The position numbers were made by a program, and so were the translations under genes. A DNA stretch of 64,000 bases from Pantoea eucrina (GTDB taxonomy: Bacteria; Pseudomonadota; Gammaproteobacteria; Enterobacterales; Enterobacteriaceae), in assembly GCF_002095385.1 (NCBI RefSeq), contig NZ_MIPP01000007.1:26406-90405 (forward strand). The letters are read 5' to 3'. This document shows positions 19,386 to 29,252 of this stretch, piece by piece; position 1 is the stretch's first letter; the number at the start of each line of letters is the position of its first letter. The notes below the pieces were generated by a model. It did not search any database. It saw only the letters and a program-made list of their open reading frames with translations, and had not been told where the DNA came from.

Positions 19386-20516
19386 ATGACGGAACACAAA
19401 GCTTCCTCCGCCATGGTTGAAGAAACTACCCCAGCGGACACTTCCCCGACGCCAGAAAACCAGCCGCCACGCGAAAAACAGCGCGATGGCCGGGTATTAA
19501 GCGCCGTGGCAATTGTGATTGCGCTGGCGATTGGCGCAGGCCTTTACCTCAACGGGAAACATCAGGCCGATGTACAGGCTCAGACTAACCAGCAGCTCAG
19601 CGAGCAGCTCAGCGCGCTGCAGCAGCAGCTTGGCAGCGACAAACGCCAGCTGACGCAGCAGCTGACTGATGCGGGCACTGCTCTGCAGGAAGCGCGCGCT
19701 AAGCAGGATAACAGCGCAAAAGAGCTGGAGACGCTGCGTGAAAAAGTCGCCACTATCTCCGGTAATGACACCCGCACCTGGCTGCTGGCGCAGGCTGACT
19801 ATCTGGTAAAACTGGCGGGCCGCAAACTCTGGAGCGATCAGGATGTCACCACGGCCGCTGCGCTGCTGAAAAGCGCCGATACCAGTCTGGCTGAGATGAA
19901 CGATCCCAGCATGACCAACGTCCGCCGGGCGCTGACGCAGGATATCAGCTCACTTTCGGCCGTCAGCCAGGTCGACTACGACGGCATCATCCTCAAGCTG
20001 AATCAGCTCTCTAACGGCGTAGACAATCTGCGCCTGGCGGACAACGACAACGACGATGCGCCAATGGATAGCGACGGTGGCGAACTCTCCGGCTCGCTGC
20101 ACGAATGGCGGCAGAATCTGGTGAAGAGCTGGCATAATTTTATGGATGATTTCATTACCATCCGCCGCCGTGATAATACCGCTCAGCCGCTTCTGGCGCC
20201 TAATCAGGACGTCTATCTGCGTGAAAATATCCGCTCCCGTCTGCTGGTGGCTGCGCAGGCGGTGCCGCGTCATCAGGAGGAGATCTATAAACAGTCGCTG
20301 GATGCGGTATCGAGCTGGGTACGCGCCTGGTATGACACCAACGATGCGGCGACCCGGGCGTTTCTTGCACAGCTGGATGAGCTGAGCCAGCAGACCATCT
20401 CAATGGATGTGCCGGATTCGCTGGAAAGTCAGCCGCTGCTGGAAAAACTGATGCAAACGCGCGTGCGCAATCTGCTGGCGCAGCCATCGGTTGCGGCTGA
20501 ACAACAGGGAGGCTGA
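19386..20516 (+). CDS. hemX: HemX, membrane protein of the hemCDXY operon
   Basis: Inner-membrane protein once called uroporphyrinogen-III methylase but without a methyltransferase fold; its role is unsettled. The 376 residues begin with a Pro/Thr-rich cytosolic segment, then one membrane helix (about 38-57) and a Gln-rich coiled coil (about 60-120). A large periplasmic domain contains [19 protein letters not shown], typical of HemX. GGGATGAG precedes ATG 19386. It is followed by hemY after two bases. Confidence 0.92.
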   Translation: MTEHKASSAMVEETTPADTSPTPENQPPREKQRDGRVLSAVAIVIALAIGAGLYLNGKHQADVQAQTNQQLSEQLSALQQQLGSDKRQLTQQLTDAGTALQEARAKQDNSAKELETLREKVATISGNDTRTWLLAQADYLVKLAGRKLWSDQDVTTAAALLKSADTSLAEMNDPSMTNVRRALTQDISSLSAVSQVDYDGIILKLNQLSNGVDNLRLADNDNDDAPMDSDGGELSGSLHEWRQNLVKSWHNFMDDFITIRRRDNTAQPLLAPNQDVYLRENIRSRLLVAAQAVPRHQEEIYKQSLDAVSSWVRAWYDTNDAATRAFLAQLDELSQQTISMDVPDSLESQPLLEKLMQTRVRNLLAQPSVAAEQQGG

Positions 20517-20518
20517 CC

Positions 20519-21715
20519 ATGCTAAAAGTACTGGTACTTTTCCTGCTGTTGCTGGCTGGCGTCGTGCTGGGCCCGATGGTAGCCGGGCATCAGGGTTATG
20601 TGCTGATCCAGACTGATAACTGGAATATTGAGACCAGCGTGACCGGGCTGGGGATCATCCTGGTCCTGAGCCTGCTGGTGATTCTGCTGGCAGAGTGGAT
20701 CCTGCGTCGTCTGTTCCGCACCGGCGTCCGTACGCGCGGCTGGTTCACCGGCCGCAAACGTCGCAGCGCGCAGCGTCATACGCAGCATGCGCTGATGAAG
20801 CTGGCTGAAGGTGACTATCAGCAGGCAGAGAAGCTGCTGGCGAAGAATGCCGATCACGCCGATCAGCCGGTAGCAAACTATCTGCTTGCGGCTGAAGCGG
20901 CGCAGCAGCGCGGCGATGAAACCCGTGCTAATCAGCATCTGGAACGCGCTTCTGAACTGGCAGAGAACAATACTATCCCGGTGGAGATCACCCGGGTCCG
21001 GCTGCAGCTGGCGCGCAACGAAGATCATGCGGCGCGTCACGGTGTTGACCGTCTGCTGGAAGTTGCGCCGCGCCATCCGGAAGTGCTGCGTCTGGCGGAG
21101 CAGGCCTATATTCGTACCGGTGCCTGGGGTGCCCTGCTGGATATTCTGCCGGCGATGCAAAAGGCCAAAATTAACGATGATGCGCAGCGTCATGCGCTGC
21201 AGCAGCAGGCGTGGCTGGGGCTGATGAACCAGGCGATGGCCGATCAGGGTAGTGAGGGTCTGAAGCGCTGGTGGCAGAGTCAGAGCCGCAAGACGCGGCA
21301 GGAGACTGCGCTGCAGGTGGCCATGAGTGAGCATCTGATCGAGTGCAACGATCCCGACACGGCTCAGGATATCGTGCTGGACGGTCTGAAAAAGCAGTAT
21401 GACGATCGGCTGGTGCTGCTGATGCCGCGCATTAAAAGCGGCAATCCTGATGCGCTGGAGAAAGCGCTGCGTCAGCAGATCAAACAGCATGGGGCAACGC
21501 CACTGCTGCACAGCACGCTGGGGCAGCTGCTGATGCGCCACGGCGAATGGCAACAGGCCGCCGATGCGTTTGAGCAGGCGCTGGCGCAGCGTCCTGATGC
21601 GTTTGATTATGCCTGGCTGGCGGATGTCTACGATCGCCTGCAGCGTCCGGAGGATGCGGCCAGCATGCGCCGCGAGGGCCTGCTGCTGACGCTGAAGAAC
21701 AATCCGGCAACCTGA
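20519..21715 (+). CDS. hemY: HemY, TPR membrane protein
   Basis: Inner-membrane protein with two N-terminal membrane helices (about 3-22 and 42-64) and a cytosolic domain of TPR-like helical repeats (about 95-398). It is not the protoporphyrinogen oxidase that carries the same name in Gram-positives; in E. coli its function is unclear. It has 398 residues, the E. coli length. AGGGAGG lies just before ATG 20519. It is the last gene of the hem operon and ends before a strong terminator. Confidence 0.93.
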   Translation: MLKVLVLFLLLLAGVVLGPMVAGHQGYVLIQTDNWNIETSVTGLGIILVLSLLVILLAEWILRRLFRTGVRTRGWFTGRKRRSAQRHTQHALMKLAEGDYQQAEKLLAKNADHADQPVANYLLAAEAAQQRGDETRANQHLERASELAENNTIPVEITRVRLQLARNEDHAARHGVDRLLEVAPRHPEVLRLAEQAYIRTGAWGALLDILPAMQKAKINDDAQRHALQQQAWLGLMNQAMADQGSEGLKRWWQSQSRKTRQETALQVAMSEHLIECNDPDTAQDIVLDGLKKQYDDRLVLLMPRIKSGNPDALEKALRQQIKQHGATPLLHSTLGQLLMRHGEWQQAADAFEQALAQRPDAFDYAWLADVYDRLQRPEDAASMRREGLLLTLKNNPAT

Positions 21716-21735
21716 TTTATGCTTGTTGTTTGTCT

Positions 21736-21760
21736 GCCGGGCTTGTCCCGGCTTTTTTTT
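21736..21760 (+). terminator. Rho-independent terminator of hemCDXY
   Basis: Stem GCCGGG/CCCGGC (21736-21741 with 21747-21752) with loop CTTGT is followed directly by eight T (21753-21760), 20 bases after the hemY stop. Confidence 0.92.
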
Positions 21761-21793
21761 GCCTGAACCGTGCCATCCCCGCCGTAAGCAGAT

Positions 21794-21990
21794 AAAAAAA
21801 CACCTGCCAGAAGCAGGTGTAAGATCAGGTCGTAAGACAACTGATGGTATCCGACTCAACGTAATGTCCGTCTAACTACAGTAGCGCACAGCGTTACTGC
21901 CAGGCTGGACAACGGATACCGTAAGGGGCTCTGCATCATTCCCAGGTTTATGTCGCCTGAGCGGACATAAGAGGTGGAATGAGCATCTAC
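21794..21990 (-). ncRNA. glmZ: Small regulatory RNA GlmZ
   Basis: Hfq-dependent RNA that activates glmS (glucosamine-6-phosphate synthase) and so feeds UDP-GlcNAc synthesis. The reverse strand begins GTAGATGCTCATTCCA at 21990, matching the E. coli GlmZ 5' end as recalled, then CTCTTATGT and the GGAATGATGCAGAGCC block. It ends in a terminator (stem 21800-21807 with 21813-21820, loop TTCTG, then T-run to 21794). The length is about 197 nt (E. coli 207). The position, convergent with hemY, is the E. coli one. RapZ/RNase E processing and glmS pairing are inferred from the family. Confidence 0.93.
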
Positions 21991-22002
21991 GACAGGAAGT
22001 AT

Positions 22003-22018
22003 TGCACAAGATGTGCCA
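22003..22018 (-). promoter_or_regulatory. Sigma-54 promoter of glmZ
   Basis: Reverse strand TGGCACATCTTGTGCA fits the sigma-54 pattern, with GG and GC separated by ten bases. The GC lies 14-15 bases upstream of the GlmZ 5' end. glmZ/glmY promoters of enterobacteria are known to be sigma-54 driven, sometimes with an overlapping sigma-70 promoter. Confidence 0.8.
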
Positions 22019-22124
22019 GATTGGCATTTTTCTTAAAAAGCTTTTCTGGTTCAGGGAGTTAACGCTGCTGTTCTCTTATCTGAAAAGCGACATGCCGCAG
22101 GCAGTATGCGATTGCGGTCATTTC

Positions 22125-22142
22125 CGTCGCAAAACAGCGACA
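22125..22142. promoter_or_regulatory. GlrR-binding site 2 upstream of glmZ
   Basis: CGTC-N10-GACA, one mismatch from the GlrR consensus TGTC-N10-GACA. It lies about 110 bases upstream of the sigma-54 promoter, a normal distance for an enhancer-binding protein. A lone GACA half site occurs near 22088. Confidence 0.65.
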
Positions 22143-22187
22143 AATAGATCTCTTATGGAATAAATTCAATCTATTCAAAGCGTTATT

Positions 22188-22205
22188 TGTCGCAAAAATA
22201 CGACA
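22188..22205. promoter_or_regulatory. GlrR-binding site 1 upstream of glmZ
   Basis: Perfect TGTC-N10-GACA (22188-22191 and 22202-22205), the recognition sequence of the response regulator GlrR (GlrK/GlrR system). It is about 63 bases from site 2. Confidence 0.75.
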
Positions 22206-22236
22206 AAAACTGTAGCGGTCGCATTGCGGGTTTAAA

Positions 22237-22329
22237 CCAGGGCGCCATTAATGGCGCCCCTACGGTTTGGTGGGGGCCGCGCATCGTATCGCGGATTTTT
22301 TTGCAGGGGTCGCATTTATGCGACCCTGG
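22237..22329. repeat. GC-rich palindromic repeat, expanded copy
   Basis: Same family as the element at 7629. The left arm has stem GGGCGCCATTAATGGCGCCC (22240-22259), the right arm GGGTCGCATTTATGCGACCC. The middle is longer and diverged. It lies between the GlrR sites and the tRNA terminator. The region from 21991 to 22349 holds only these elements and the glmZ control sites. Confidence 0.7.
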
Positions 22330-22349
22330 CCGCAGATTACACGCAAACG

Positions 22350-22380
22350 AAAAAAGCCTGCTTTTTCAAGCAGGCTTTTC
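22350..22380 (-). terminator. Terminator of the tRNA operon
   Basis: A 10-bp stem AAGCCTGCTT/AAGCAGGCTT (22354-22363 with 22368-22377, loop of four) is followed on the reverse strand by a T-run. It starts six bases after the tRNA-Pro CCA end. Confidence 0.92.
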
Positions 22381-22385
22381 GAATA

Positions 22386-22462
22386 TGGTCGGCGAGAGAG
22401 GATTCGAACCTCCGACCCACTGGTCCCAAACCAGTTGCGCTACCAAGCTGCGCTACTCGCCG
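22386..22462 (-). tRNA. proM: tRNA-Pro (anticodon TGG)
   Basis: 77-nt cloverleaf with encoded CCA. The acceptor CGGCGAG pairs with CTCGCCG, the T loop is GGTTCGAATCC, and the anticodon stem-loop is CTGGTTTGGGACCAG with TGG. It is last in the Arg-His-Leu-Pro order seen in E. coli argX-hisR-leuT-proM. Confidence 0.97.
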
Positions 22463-22499
22463 ATTTTTTACTTCTTTACTTCTTTACTAAAATTCTGCC

Positions 22500-22586
22500 T
22501 GGTGCGAAGAGAGGGACTTGAACCCTCACGTCCGTAAGAACACTAACACCTGAAGCTAGCGCGTCTACCAATTCCGCCACCTTCGC
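22500..22586 (-). tRNA. leuT: tRNA-Leu (anticodon CAG)
   Basis: 87-nt class II tRNA with a long variable arm (TGTTCTTACGGACG) and encoded CCA. The acceptor is GCGAAGG and the anticodon loop TTCAGGT carries CAG. It closely matches E. coli leuT as recalled. Confidence 0.96.
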
Positions 22587-22602
22587 ATGTCCCAGCAAAA
22601 TC

Positions 22603-22679
22603 TGGGGTGGCTAATGGGACTCGAACCCACGACAACTGGAATCACAATCCAGGGCTCTACCAACTGAGCTATAGCCACC
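22603..22679 (-). tRNA. hisR: tRNA-His (anticodon GTG)
   Basis: Includes the extra G(-1) opposite C73, encoded CCA, anticodon loop TTGTGAT with GTG, and T loop GGTTCGAGTCC. The only tRNA-His type expected in an enterobacterium. Confidence 0.97.
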
Positions 22680-22768
22680 ATAATTCTGGTGCGTAAGCTG
22701 TTACGCTTACTATTCACTGCATAACGCGGTTAAACCCAACCACCGAAGCTCTTGCGCCCAAAAGAAAA

Positions 22769-22845
<77 letters not shown>

Positions 22846-22866
22846 GTAGCGCCGTTGCGGATGGGC

Positions 22867-22895
22867 ATACTACGTATTTGGCTTCACCCTGTCCA
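22867..22895 (-). promoter_or_regulatory. Promoter of the four-tRNA operon
   Basis: Reverse strand TGGACA (22895-22890), 17-base spacer, TAGTAT (22872-22867), followed by a GC-rich discriminator GCCC as in stringently controlled stable-RNA promoters. It is about 20 bases upstream of tRNA-Arg. Confidence 0.65.
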
Positions 22896-22976
22896 GTGCT
22901 TTTTAAAGAAAAAAACGCGTTTGGTTATGCTTTGTGCATTCCGTCGATAAATAGCGCAATTTCACGCTTATAAGCT

Positions 22977-23000
22977 AAAAAATTGCTGGATTAATCAGCA
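22977..23000 (-). terminator. Terminator of the ECA operon after wecG
   Basis: Stem TGCTG/CAGCA with loop ATTAATC on the reverse strand is followed by ATTTTTT, three bases after the wecG stop. It insulates the tRNA promoter just beyond. Confidence 0.75.
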
Positions 23001-23003
23001 GCC

Positions 23004-23738
23004 TCAGAGATCGCCCCTCCAGTGATAGCGCAAATATTTCAGCAGCTTTAACTGCCGGCGCCAGCGTGAAGGCTGCCGGATCAGCCGATAGAGCCACTCC
23101 AGCCCCAGACGCTGCCAGAGACGCGGTGCACGGGTAACGTTGCCGGTAAAAACATCATAGGTACCGCCTACTCCCATATAGAGTGCGTCGGGCCAGTGCT
23201 GGCGGCAGTCACGCATCAGAAGCTCCTGACGTGGTGAACCCTGCGCTACGGTAACGATTTTTGCGCCGCTCGCAGCGATACGTGCAAACAGCGCCTCGCG
23301 GTCAGCCGGGGCAAAATAGCCGTTCTGGCTGCCGACAATATTTACGTTCCACTGACGCTGCAGTTTGTCGCAGGTCTCCTGCAGTACCTGCTCGCGGCCG
23401 CCAATTAAAAATACCGGAATCCCGGTGCGTCCGGCGCGCTCCATCAGCGCCTCCCACAGATCGGCACCGGCAATGCGGCTGACCTGCAGCTGCGGATACT
23501 TTTTGCGCAGCGAGCGGACAATACTGATGCCATCCGGATATTTAAACTCAGCTTCGCTAATCAGAGCGCGCAGCTGCGCATCTTCTTCCAGCGTCAGCAT
23601 CTTTTCAGCATTGATGGCAATCAGCGTACCGCGCCGGGGCGTGTTATCAGGCAGCAGAAAGCTGACAAAGCTCTCCATATCGTTAAACGCGTGCAGATCA
23701 ACGCCGCGTATCGCGTAATGCGGCTCAGTGGTCGTCAT
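23004..23738 (-). CDS. wecG: UDP-ManNAcA transferase WecG (lipid II ECA synthesis)
   Basis: Adds N-acetylmannosaminuronic acid to undecaprenyl-PP-GlcNAc, the second step of enterobacterial common antigen assembly. The 244 residues belong to the WecG/TagA/CpsF family. Conserved segments are [26 protein letters not shown] [10 protein letters not shown], and [11 protein letters not shown] near the C-terminus. The frame is open far upstream, but GGAAG stands nine bases before ATG 23738 and the longer form would run into wzyE. Last gene of the operon. Confidence 0.95.
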   Translation of the reverse strand: MTTTEPHYAIRGVDLHAFNDMESFVSFLLPDNTPRRGTLIAINAEKMLTLEEDAQLRALISEAEFKYPDGISIVRSLRKKYPQLQVSRIAGADLWEALMERAGRTGIPVFLIGGREQVLQETCDKLQRQWNVNIVGSQNGYFAPADREALFARIAASGAKIVTVAQGSPRQELLMRDCRQHWPDALYMGVGGTYDVFTGNVTRAPRLWQRLGLEWLYRLIRQPSRWRRQLKLLKYLRYHWRGDL

Positions 23739-23766
23739 GGTTTTCATCTTCCGTTTTGCCCGGTGA

Positions 23767-25110
23767 TCAGGAGGAGCCGCGCAGCGCCTGAACACGACGC
23801 GGACGAATAAGCCCTGCGCGCGCCAGCAGCCAGCTGAGCAGCTTTGCCAGGCCTGTACAGGCGGCAAAAATGATGCAGAAAAACACCACGCGCGAGCCGA
23901 ATGCGTCCAGCCCCTCGCGAGCGAGAACGATCATGTTAAACACCGCACCGAAGCAGAAACTCTGCAGCACCGCGCCGCTATAGCGGTTGTCGCTGTCACG
24001 TCCCTGCGTATAAAGCGCGTCAAAGCCTTTCATCAGGAGGCCCACCGCTACCGCACCCAGCGGAATAAACAGCACGCCACCCATGATCAGCAGCGAACCG
24101 ATCAGCGTCGGCGAAATGGCCAGGCCGGAGTGGTTATTCAGCACTTCCCAGGTAAAGTAGTTAGCGCTGTTCAGGATCGCAGAGGGACGATCGGGCCACA
24201 GCCAGCCCGGAATAAAGACATAAAAGTCGCGCCAGAGCGGCGCCAGCCCCTGAAAATCGATTTTGTCATAGTTCTGCAGCAGCAGCGCCAGGTTCTCCCA
24301 CGGCGAGAACGTATCCCGCGTCAGGTAGAGAAACGTATAAAAGGCCTCTGCCCCGGCCACATCCAGGTTGTAGCGCCGCAGCGCCAGCCAGAACATACCG
24401 CAGATCGCCATCGCGCCTGCCCCTGCCAGCATCCAGAGCGTGATCCAGCCGCGCGTAATACCAATAAACAGAAACAGCGCAAAGGCGATGATGATGTTCG
24501 CGCGCGTACCGCCCACCAGCGCATAGGTCAGCAAGCCAAACGCCACCGTTACCAGCAGAAACAGCAGCCACTGCCGCTGTGTCGGATGCAGAAAATAGCG
24601 GATCAGCATCGCCGGAATAAAGAAATAGAAGAAGCGCTTGAGCGCCACGCCAGAAACCTCACTCGAGAAAATCTGGTTATAGGCCGAGAGCCGGAACAGC
24701 AGCAGCCCGTTGTGCATGAAAAACACGGTCACCGTGCCAATCGCCACCAGCGCCAGCAGCAGGCAGGTGAGATGCGTCTCCACCCGATCCATTACCAGCC
24801 ACGGCTTGCGCGGCGCGGCGCTGGCCGGTCGCAGCCGGACTTTATAACTGACGTAGTAAATAGCGTAGAAGCTGGTGGCTGCCAGCAGCGCCTGCAGCAG
24901 AAAGGCGGGCGGTACCACGGCCACATCAAAGCGGAATACCAGTACGCTGGTCAGCGGAAAACCAAAGTAGAAGGTCAGCAGAAACAGCAGCGTAAAGAAG
25001 AGATGAAAGTTAAAGCGCACGCGCCTGAACTCACGCCAGGTCAGCGTCAGGATAAAGCCCAGCGAGCAGAGATAAACCACCAGCAGACCACTAAACTGCA
25101 GCAGACTCAT
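23767..25110 (-). CDS. wzyE: ECA polymerase WzyE
   Basis: Polytopic inner-membrane polymerase that links ECA trisaccharide repeats in the periplasm. The 447 residues (E. coli 450) contain a dozen or so hydrophobic segments and the family stretches [20 protein letters not shown] and [24 protein letters not shown]. Its start overlaps the wecF stop by four bases, so translation is coupled. Confidence 0.95.
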   Translation of the reverse strand: MSLLQFSGLLVVYLCSLGFILTLTWREFRRVRFNFHLFFTLLFLLTFYFGFPLTSVLVFRFDVAVVPPAFLLQALLAATSFYAIYYVSYKVRLRPASAAPRKPWLVMDRVETHLTCLLLALVAIGTVTVFFMHNGLLLFRLSAYNQIFSSEVSGVALKRFFYFFIPAMLIRYFLHPTQRQWLLFLLVTVAFGLLTYALVGGTRANIIIAFALFLFIGITRGWITLWMLAGAGAMAICGMFWLALRRYNLDVAGAEAFYTFLYLTRDTFSPWENLALLLQNYDKIDFQGLAPLWRDFYVFIPGWLWPDRPSAILNSANYFTWEVLNNHSGLAISPTLIGSLLIMGGVLFIPLGAVAVGLLMKGFDALYTQGRDSDNRYSGAVLQSFCFGAVFNMIVLAREGLDAFGSRVVFFCIIFAACTGLAKLLSWLLARAGLIRPRRVQALRGSS

Positions 25111-26177
25111 GATGCACTTCCTTCACTCAGGCTGAGCGCATGGCGCCAGCCGGCAAGATAGCCCGGCGCAAAAAAAGCGATGGCCGGTTTGTCGCACGCC
25201 GTCAGCTGGCGCTGCGCTTCCGCGATGCGGCTGGCATCAAGTTCGTCACAGCTGAACAGCACCGGGATGCCCTGCTCGCTGAGATCGCGCCAGAACGGAT
25301 TTTTACGGTTCAGCACAAAGGGAATGTTAGCCTGAATCAGCAAACAGAGCGTGCCAATCCCCTGCTGCCGCTCAAACATAAAATAGCCAAGCTGGCAGCG
25401 TCTGAGCAACTGCAGGTAGGCTGGAAAATCGAGCCTGTCGCGGATCAGCGTAACCTGCCCGGCCGGAAACAGACGCTGCGCCGCCGCATCGATCTCATCA
25501 ATATAGGCATAGTTGTTGGCCGGGTAGCCGAGCGGAACCAGCACGCTGACCTGCTCGCCAAACTGCCGGCGTATCGCCTGCAATCCTTCAATGTGCCGGT
25601 TGCTGCGGTCGCCGGAGTTGCCCAGCAGGATCGTCAGCGCACTGTCCGATGCTGTGGCTGCCGGCAGCGCAATATCAGGCATGCGCGTCGGAAAATAGAG
25701 CAGTGACGCCGGCACCTGCGGATGCCGCTGCTGATAAAAAAAGAGATCGCCGCGCGTAGCAAACACCTGTGCCATACGCCCCTGCGCGATGCGGCGCAGC
25801 AGATAGAACAGACGATATTTCAGCCCGGCACCCTCTTCATACAGGTCAGCTCCCCAGACATGCCAGAACGCCTGATGGCGGCGGATCTTTCCGCTGAGCA
25901 GCGCCAGCCAGATACGCGGGTTAAACTGTCCGTGAAAGAAAAAGCGCCGGGAGCGATCGGCGGCGCGCGCTATTACCGCCTGCGCCAGCGCGGCTTTAGT
26001 AGCGAAAGTTTCGATCTGCAGCTGGCTACAGGCGGGCAGCGAGCCAGGCGCAGCAACTACCATAAAGCGGCGCGGCGCGGCGGCAGGCAATTCAGTGCCT
26101 ATCACGTCATTAAAGAAACGCAGCACCGTCTGATTGTGATGCGGGATATCAGATCCCAGCACATGAAATAACGTCAT
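25107..26177 (-). CDS. wecF: TDP-Fuc4NAc transferase WecF
   Basis: Adds 4-acetamido-4,6-dideoxygalactose to complete lipid III, the ECA repeat unit. The 356 residues show [20 protein letters not shown] at the start, [18 protein letters not shown] near 88-105, and [22 protein letters not shown] near 275-296. ATG 26177 overlaps the wzxE stop by four bases and matches the E. coli start; a longer frame to 26213 would lie inside wzxE. GT-B-like, cytosolic face of the membrane. Confidence 0.95.
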   Translation of the reverse strand: MTLFHVLGSDIPHHNQTVLRFFNDVIGTELPAAAPRRFMVVAAPGSLPACSQLQIETFATKAALAQAVIARAADRSRRFFFHGQFNPRIWLALLSGKIRRHQAFWHVWGADLYEEGAGLKYRLFYLLRRIAQGRMAQVFATRGDLFFYQQRHPQVPASLLYFPTRMPDIALPAATASDSALTILLGNSGDRSNRHIEGLQAIRRQFGEQVSVLVPLGYPANNYAYIDEIDAAAQRLFPAGQVTLIRDRLDFPAYLQLLRRCQLGYFMFERQQGIGTLCLLIQANIPFVLNRKNPFWRDLSEQGIPVLFSCDELDASRIAEAQRQLTACDKPAIAFFAPGYLAGWRHALSLSEGSAS

Positions 26178-27427
26178 TTTGTCCGGCAATAAATCAGGAA
26201 AGCGCCACAGCAAAGGGCAAAATAGAGTATATAGGTCGCCATATACGCCTGCGCTGCGCCAGTCGCGCCGTGAAGCGGGATCAGCCAGCGCGAAAACAGC
26301 GTCAGCAAAGCAAACTGGCTGATCTCGGTGAGTATATAGAAGCGCAGCGACGCTTTGGCGATCACCAGATATCCGAAAACATAGGCGCCGACTTTAAAGA
26401 GATCGCCACATAACTGCCAGATAAAAAGATCGCGCATGCCGCTAAACTGCGGGGAAAACAGCAGCCAGATCGCCATGTCGCGCAGCAGCCAGACAGCGAA
26501 ACTGGCGGCCGCCACCGCCGGCAGTACAAACCGCAGCGCGCGGCCTATCTCCCGTGCAATCTGCGGCTTATGCTCCAGGCGTGCCAGCGTCGGCAGCAGC
26601 CAGACGCTGAAAGTAGCGGTAATAAACTGCAGATAGGCGTCAGAGATCGTCGTCACGCCCTGCCATAATCCCACCTGCGCCCAGCCCTGCTGTTCCGCCA
26701 GCAGATTACGCATCATCACCCACGCAACCGGCAGCGTGATCGACGTCATCAGCGCCATCAGCGTATATTTTGCCAGGTTGCGTGCCAGTTCCGGCTGCCA
26801 TACTGGTCTGAGCCAGCGCAGCGGCAGCACCGCACGATGGCGCCGCAGCATAATCAGCGCCGGTATCACCAGCAGCGCCGGGACCAGCGCCAGTCCCGCC
26901 AGCGCCCCCTGATAACCGCCCAGCCACCAGCAAATAATATAACCGGCCACCCCTGTCAGGCTGCCGGTTATCAGCGCCAGCGCATTGCCGCGCGCATCGC
27001 GAAAGCCTTTCAGCAGCGCCAGTGTCAGATTCGCCCAGGCGATGCCAAACTGCAGAAACGCCACGATGCGCACCACGCTCTGGTAGTGCTCGTGCCCAAA
27101 CAGCATCCGGCTGACCGGTGCCGCACCCAGCAGCAGACCCGCGGCCAGCAGCGCCGAAAAGCCCAGCACCATCGCAGAGGCCGTACCGGTCAGCGCCCGC
27201 AGCTGCGCAGGTTCATGCTGCAGCTGCGCCACGCTGGCGGTCACGCCATTAAAAATGCCTGCGCCAGCCAGTACGCCGAGCACGGTAATCAGCTGCCGGA
27301 AGTTACCCGCCTGCCCGACGCCTTCCGGACCGAAACTCAGCGCCAGCAGCTTTATCACCAGCAGGCCAGCCGCAATTTTTACCAGCGTGGAGGCCGCGGT
27401 CCAGACCGATGCTTTTGCCAGCGACAT
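26174..27427 (-). CDS. wzxE: ECA lipid III flippase WzxE
   Basis: MATE/MOP-superfamily flippase that moves undecaprenyl-linked ECA repeats to the periplasm. The 417 residues (E. coli 416) have about twelve membrane helices, starting [23 protein letters not shown]. It overlaps wecF by four bases and its start codon shares one base with the wecE stop. Confidence 0.95.
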   Translation of the reverse strand: MSLAKASVWTAASTLVKIAAGLLVIKLLALSFGPEGVGQAGNFRQLITVLGVLAGAGIFNGVTASVAQLQHEPAQLRALTGTASAMVLGFSALLAAGLLLGAAPVSRMLFGHEHYQSVVRIVAFLQFGIAWANLTLALLKGFRDARGNALALITGSLTGVAGYIICWWLGGYQGALAGLALVPALLVIPALIMLRRHRAVLPLRWLRPVWQPELARNLAKYTLMALMTSITLPVAWVMMRNLLAEQQGWAQVGLWQGVTTISDAYLQFITATFSVWLLPTLARLEHKPQIAREIGRALRFVLPAVAAASFAVWLLRDMAIWLLFSPQFSGMRDLFIWQLCGDLFKVGAYVFGYLVIAKASLRFYILTEISQFALLTLFSRWLIPLHGATGAAQAYMATYILYFALCCGAFLIYCRTK

Positions 27428-28557
27428 CAGGCAAAGTAGCTCAGCAGAGAGCTAATCACGGTACGCTGATTGTTATCTGACAGGTTATAGAACAGCGGCA
27501 GGCGCAGCAGGCGCTCGCTGTCGCGCGTGGTGACGCGATCTTCACCGTGGAAGCGGCCAAACCGCTCACCGGCAGGCGACGTATGCAGCGGAATGTAGTG
27601 AAACACCGTGAGGATCTCCGCTTCTTTCATCCAGCGTATCAGCGCTTCGCGATCGTCACTATCGCGCAGTTTCAGATAGAACATATGCGCATTATGACGG
27701 CAGCTATCCGGCACTGCCGGCAGCGCGATCCGCCCCTGAGCCGCCAGCGGCTGCAGCGCGTCGTAGTAGCGCTGCCACAGTCGCAGTCGCTGCTGGTTGA
27801 TGGTCTGCGCCGCTTCCAGCTGCGCCCAGAGATAGGCTGCCTGCAGATCGGCCATCAGGTAGCTTGAGCCGATATCGCGCCAGGTGTATTTATCCACCTG
27901 ACCACGGAAAAACTGACTGCGGTTGGTGCCTTTTTCCCGGATAATTTCAGCACGCTCGGTGAGCGCCGCATCATTTATCAGCGTCGCGCCGCCTTCACCT
28001 CCGGCGGTGTAATTTTTCGTTTCGTGAAAGCTAAAGCAGCCGATGTGCCCGATGGTGCCAAGCGCGCGGCCTTTATACTGTGACATGACGCCCTGTGCAG
28101 CATCTTCAATGACATAAAGCTGATGCTTTGCGGCCAGCGCCATAATGGTGTCCATTTCACACGCCACGCCCGCATAGTGTACCGGTACGATAGCGCGCGT
28201 TTTCGGCGTGATTGCAGCCTCAATCAGTGTCTCATCGATGTTCATCGTATCCGGGCGCACGTCAACAAAGACAATGGTGGCGCCGCGCAGCACAAACGCG
28301 TTTGCGGTGGAGACAAAGGTATAGCTCGGCATGATCACTTCATCACCGGGCTCGATGTTGATCAGCAGCGCGGCCATCTCCAGCGAGGCGGTGCAGGAGG
28401 GCGTCAGCAGCACTTTTTTACTGCCAAAATGCTGCTCCATCCACTGCTGGCAGCGGCGGGTAAAGCCGCCGTCACCGCACAGCTTGCCGCTGGCCATCGC
28501 CGACTGCATATAGTCTGTTTCAGTGCCCACCACAGGGGGCGCGTTAAAAGGGATCAT
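27427..28557 (-). CDS. wecE: dTDP-4-amino-4,6-dideoxygalactose transaminase WecE
   Basis: PLP-dependent aminotransferase of the DegT/DnrJ/EryC1 family that makes TDP-Fuc4N for ECA. It has 376 residues, the E. coli length. Visible features are EDAAQGVMSQYKG with the PLP-binding Asp and the Schiff-base lysine in CFSFHETKNYTAGGEGG. Cytosolic. Overlaps wecD by four bases. Confidence 0.96.
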   Translation of the reverse strand: MIPFNAPPVVGTETDYMQSAMASGKLCGDGGFTRRCQQWMEQHFGSKKVLLTPSCTASLEMAALLINIEPGDEVIMPSYTFVSTANAFVLRGATIVFVDVRPDTMNIDETLIEAAITPKTRAIVPVHYAGVACEMDTIMALAAKHQLYVIEDAAQGVMSQYKGRALGTIGHIGCFSFHETKNYTAGGEGGATLINDAALTERAEIIREKGTNRSQFFRGQVDKYTWRDIGSSYLMADLQAAYLWAQLEAAQTINQQRLRLWQRYYDALQPLAAQGRIALPAVPDSCRHNAHMFYLKLRDSDDREALIRWMKEAEILTVFHYIPLHTSPAGERFGRFHGEDRVTTRDSERLLRLPLFYNLSDNNQRTVISSLLSYFA

Positions 28558-29252
28558 GATGCTTTCCTGTAAAACCAGTAGGCGGTGCTTTCCAGCCGGG
28601 CACCGCAGCGTAAATAGAGGCGCATCGCTGCAAGATTGCTGAGCTGCGTGGCAACGCGCAGCTGCGCCAGCTGGCGCACCCGGCCCCAGTCAGCCGCAGC
28701 CAGCAGCAGACGCTGGCCAATACCCTGCGACCGGGCATCAGGCAGCACCGCCAGCAGTCCGATACGCACATCGCCGTTCACTTCACGCAGGGAGACAAAG
28801 CCCTGCAGGCTGCCCTGTTCATCGCAGGCGATCAGACACTGGTGATCGAAGGTGCCGCGCACCGCGTTTTCAATCCACTGCGCATAAAACCGGCCGCTGT
28901 CGGCCGCGTCAAACCACGGGGCACGAAACCGGCTCTGGCTGAAGGCTTCTGCAGCGGCGGCACGCAACGCCGGGATTTGCGCCTCACGCGCAATTCGTAC
29001 GCCAGGCTGACGCGCCGTCTGCGTCAGCGGTAACGTCAGATCGGCTTCTCCCTCAACCAGCTGAAAGCCGTGCTGGCAGACCGCATCAATCGCCGCGGTC
29101 TGCTCTGCCGGCACTTTTATCTGCAGCAGGCCTGTCGCCTGCTGCAGCGCCTGCGGCAACGTTAGTTCACCCTGCAGCGTCAGGCGCGCCGTGGGCTGAT
29201 GAAAGAAGTCACTCTCCCACTCAAGGGGATCAATACTGACGCGGACGGGCAT
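28554..29252 (-). CDS. wecD: dTDP-fucosamine acetyltransferase WecD
   Basis: GNAT-fold acetyltransferase that converts TDP-Fuc4N to TDP-Fuc4NAc. The 232 residues have a variable N-terminal half and a GNAT core with the acetyl-CoA loop [13 protein letters not shown] near 175-187. The start overlaps rffH by 23 bases (counting its stop), similar to E. coli, where these genes also overlap. Slightly longer than E. coli WecD (224). Confidence 0.93.
   Translation of the reverse strand: MPVRVSIDPLEWESDFFHQPTARLTLQGELTLPQALQQATGLLQIKVPAEQTAAIDAVCQHGFQLVEGEADLTLPLTQTARQPGVRIAREAQIPALRAAAAEAFSQSRFRAPWFDAADSGRFYAQWIENAVRGTFDHQCLIACDEQGSLQGFVSLREVNGDVRIGLLAVLPDARSQGIGQRLLLAAADWGRVRQLAQLRVATQLSNLAAMRLYLRCGARLESTAYWFYRKAS

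Noticed and set aside
19580..19777. Cys/Ser-rich small frame antisense to hemX
   Set aside because: It mirrors the Gln/Leu-rich coiled coil of hemX and has no independent support.
20522..21859. Long open frame (445 codons) antisense to hemY
   Set aside because: It is the shadow of a TPR-type gene, runs through the hemY terminator, and shows no signal peptide or domain.
24130..25161. 343-codon frame antisense to wzyE
   Set aside because: Hydrophobic genes give charged complements; this one is Gln/Arg/His-rich without motifs.
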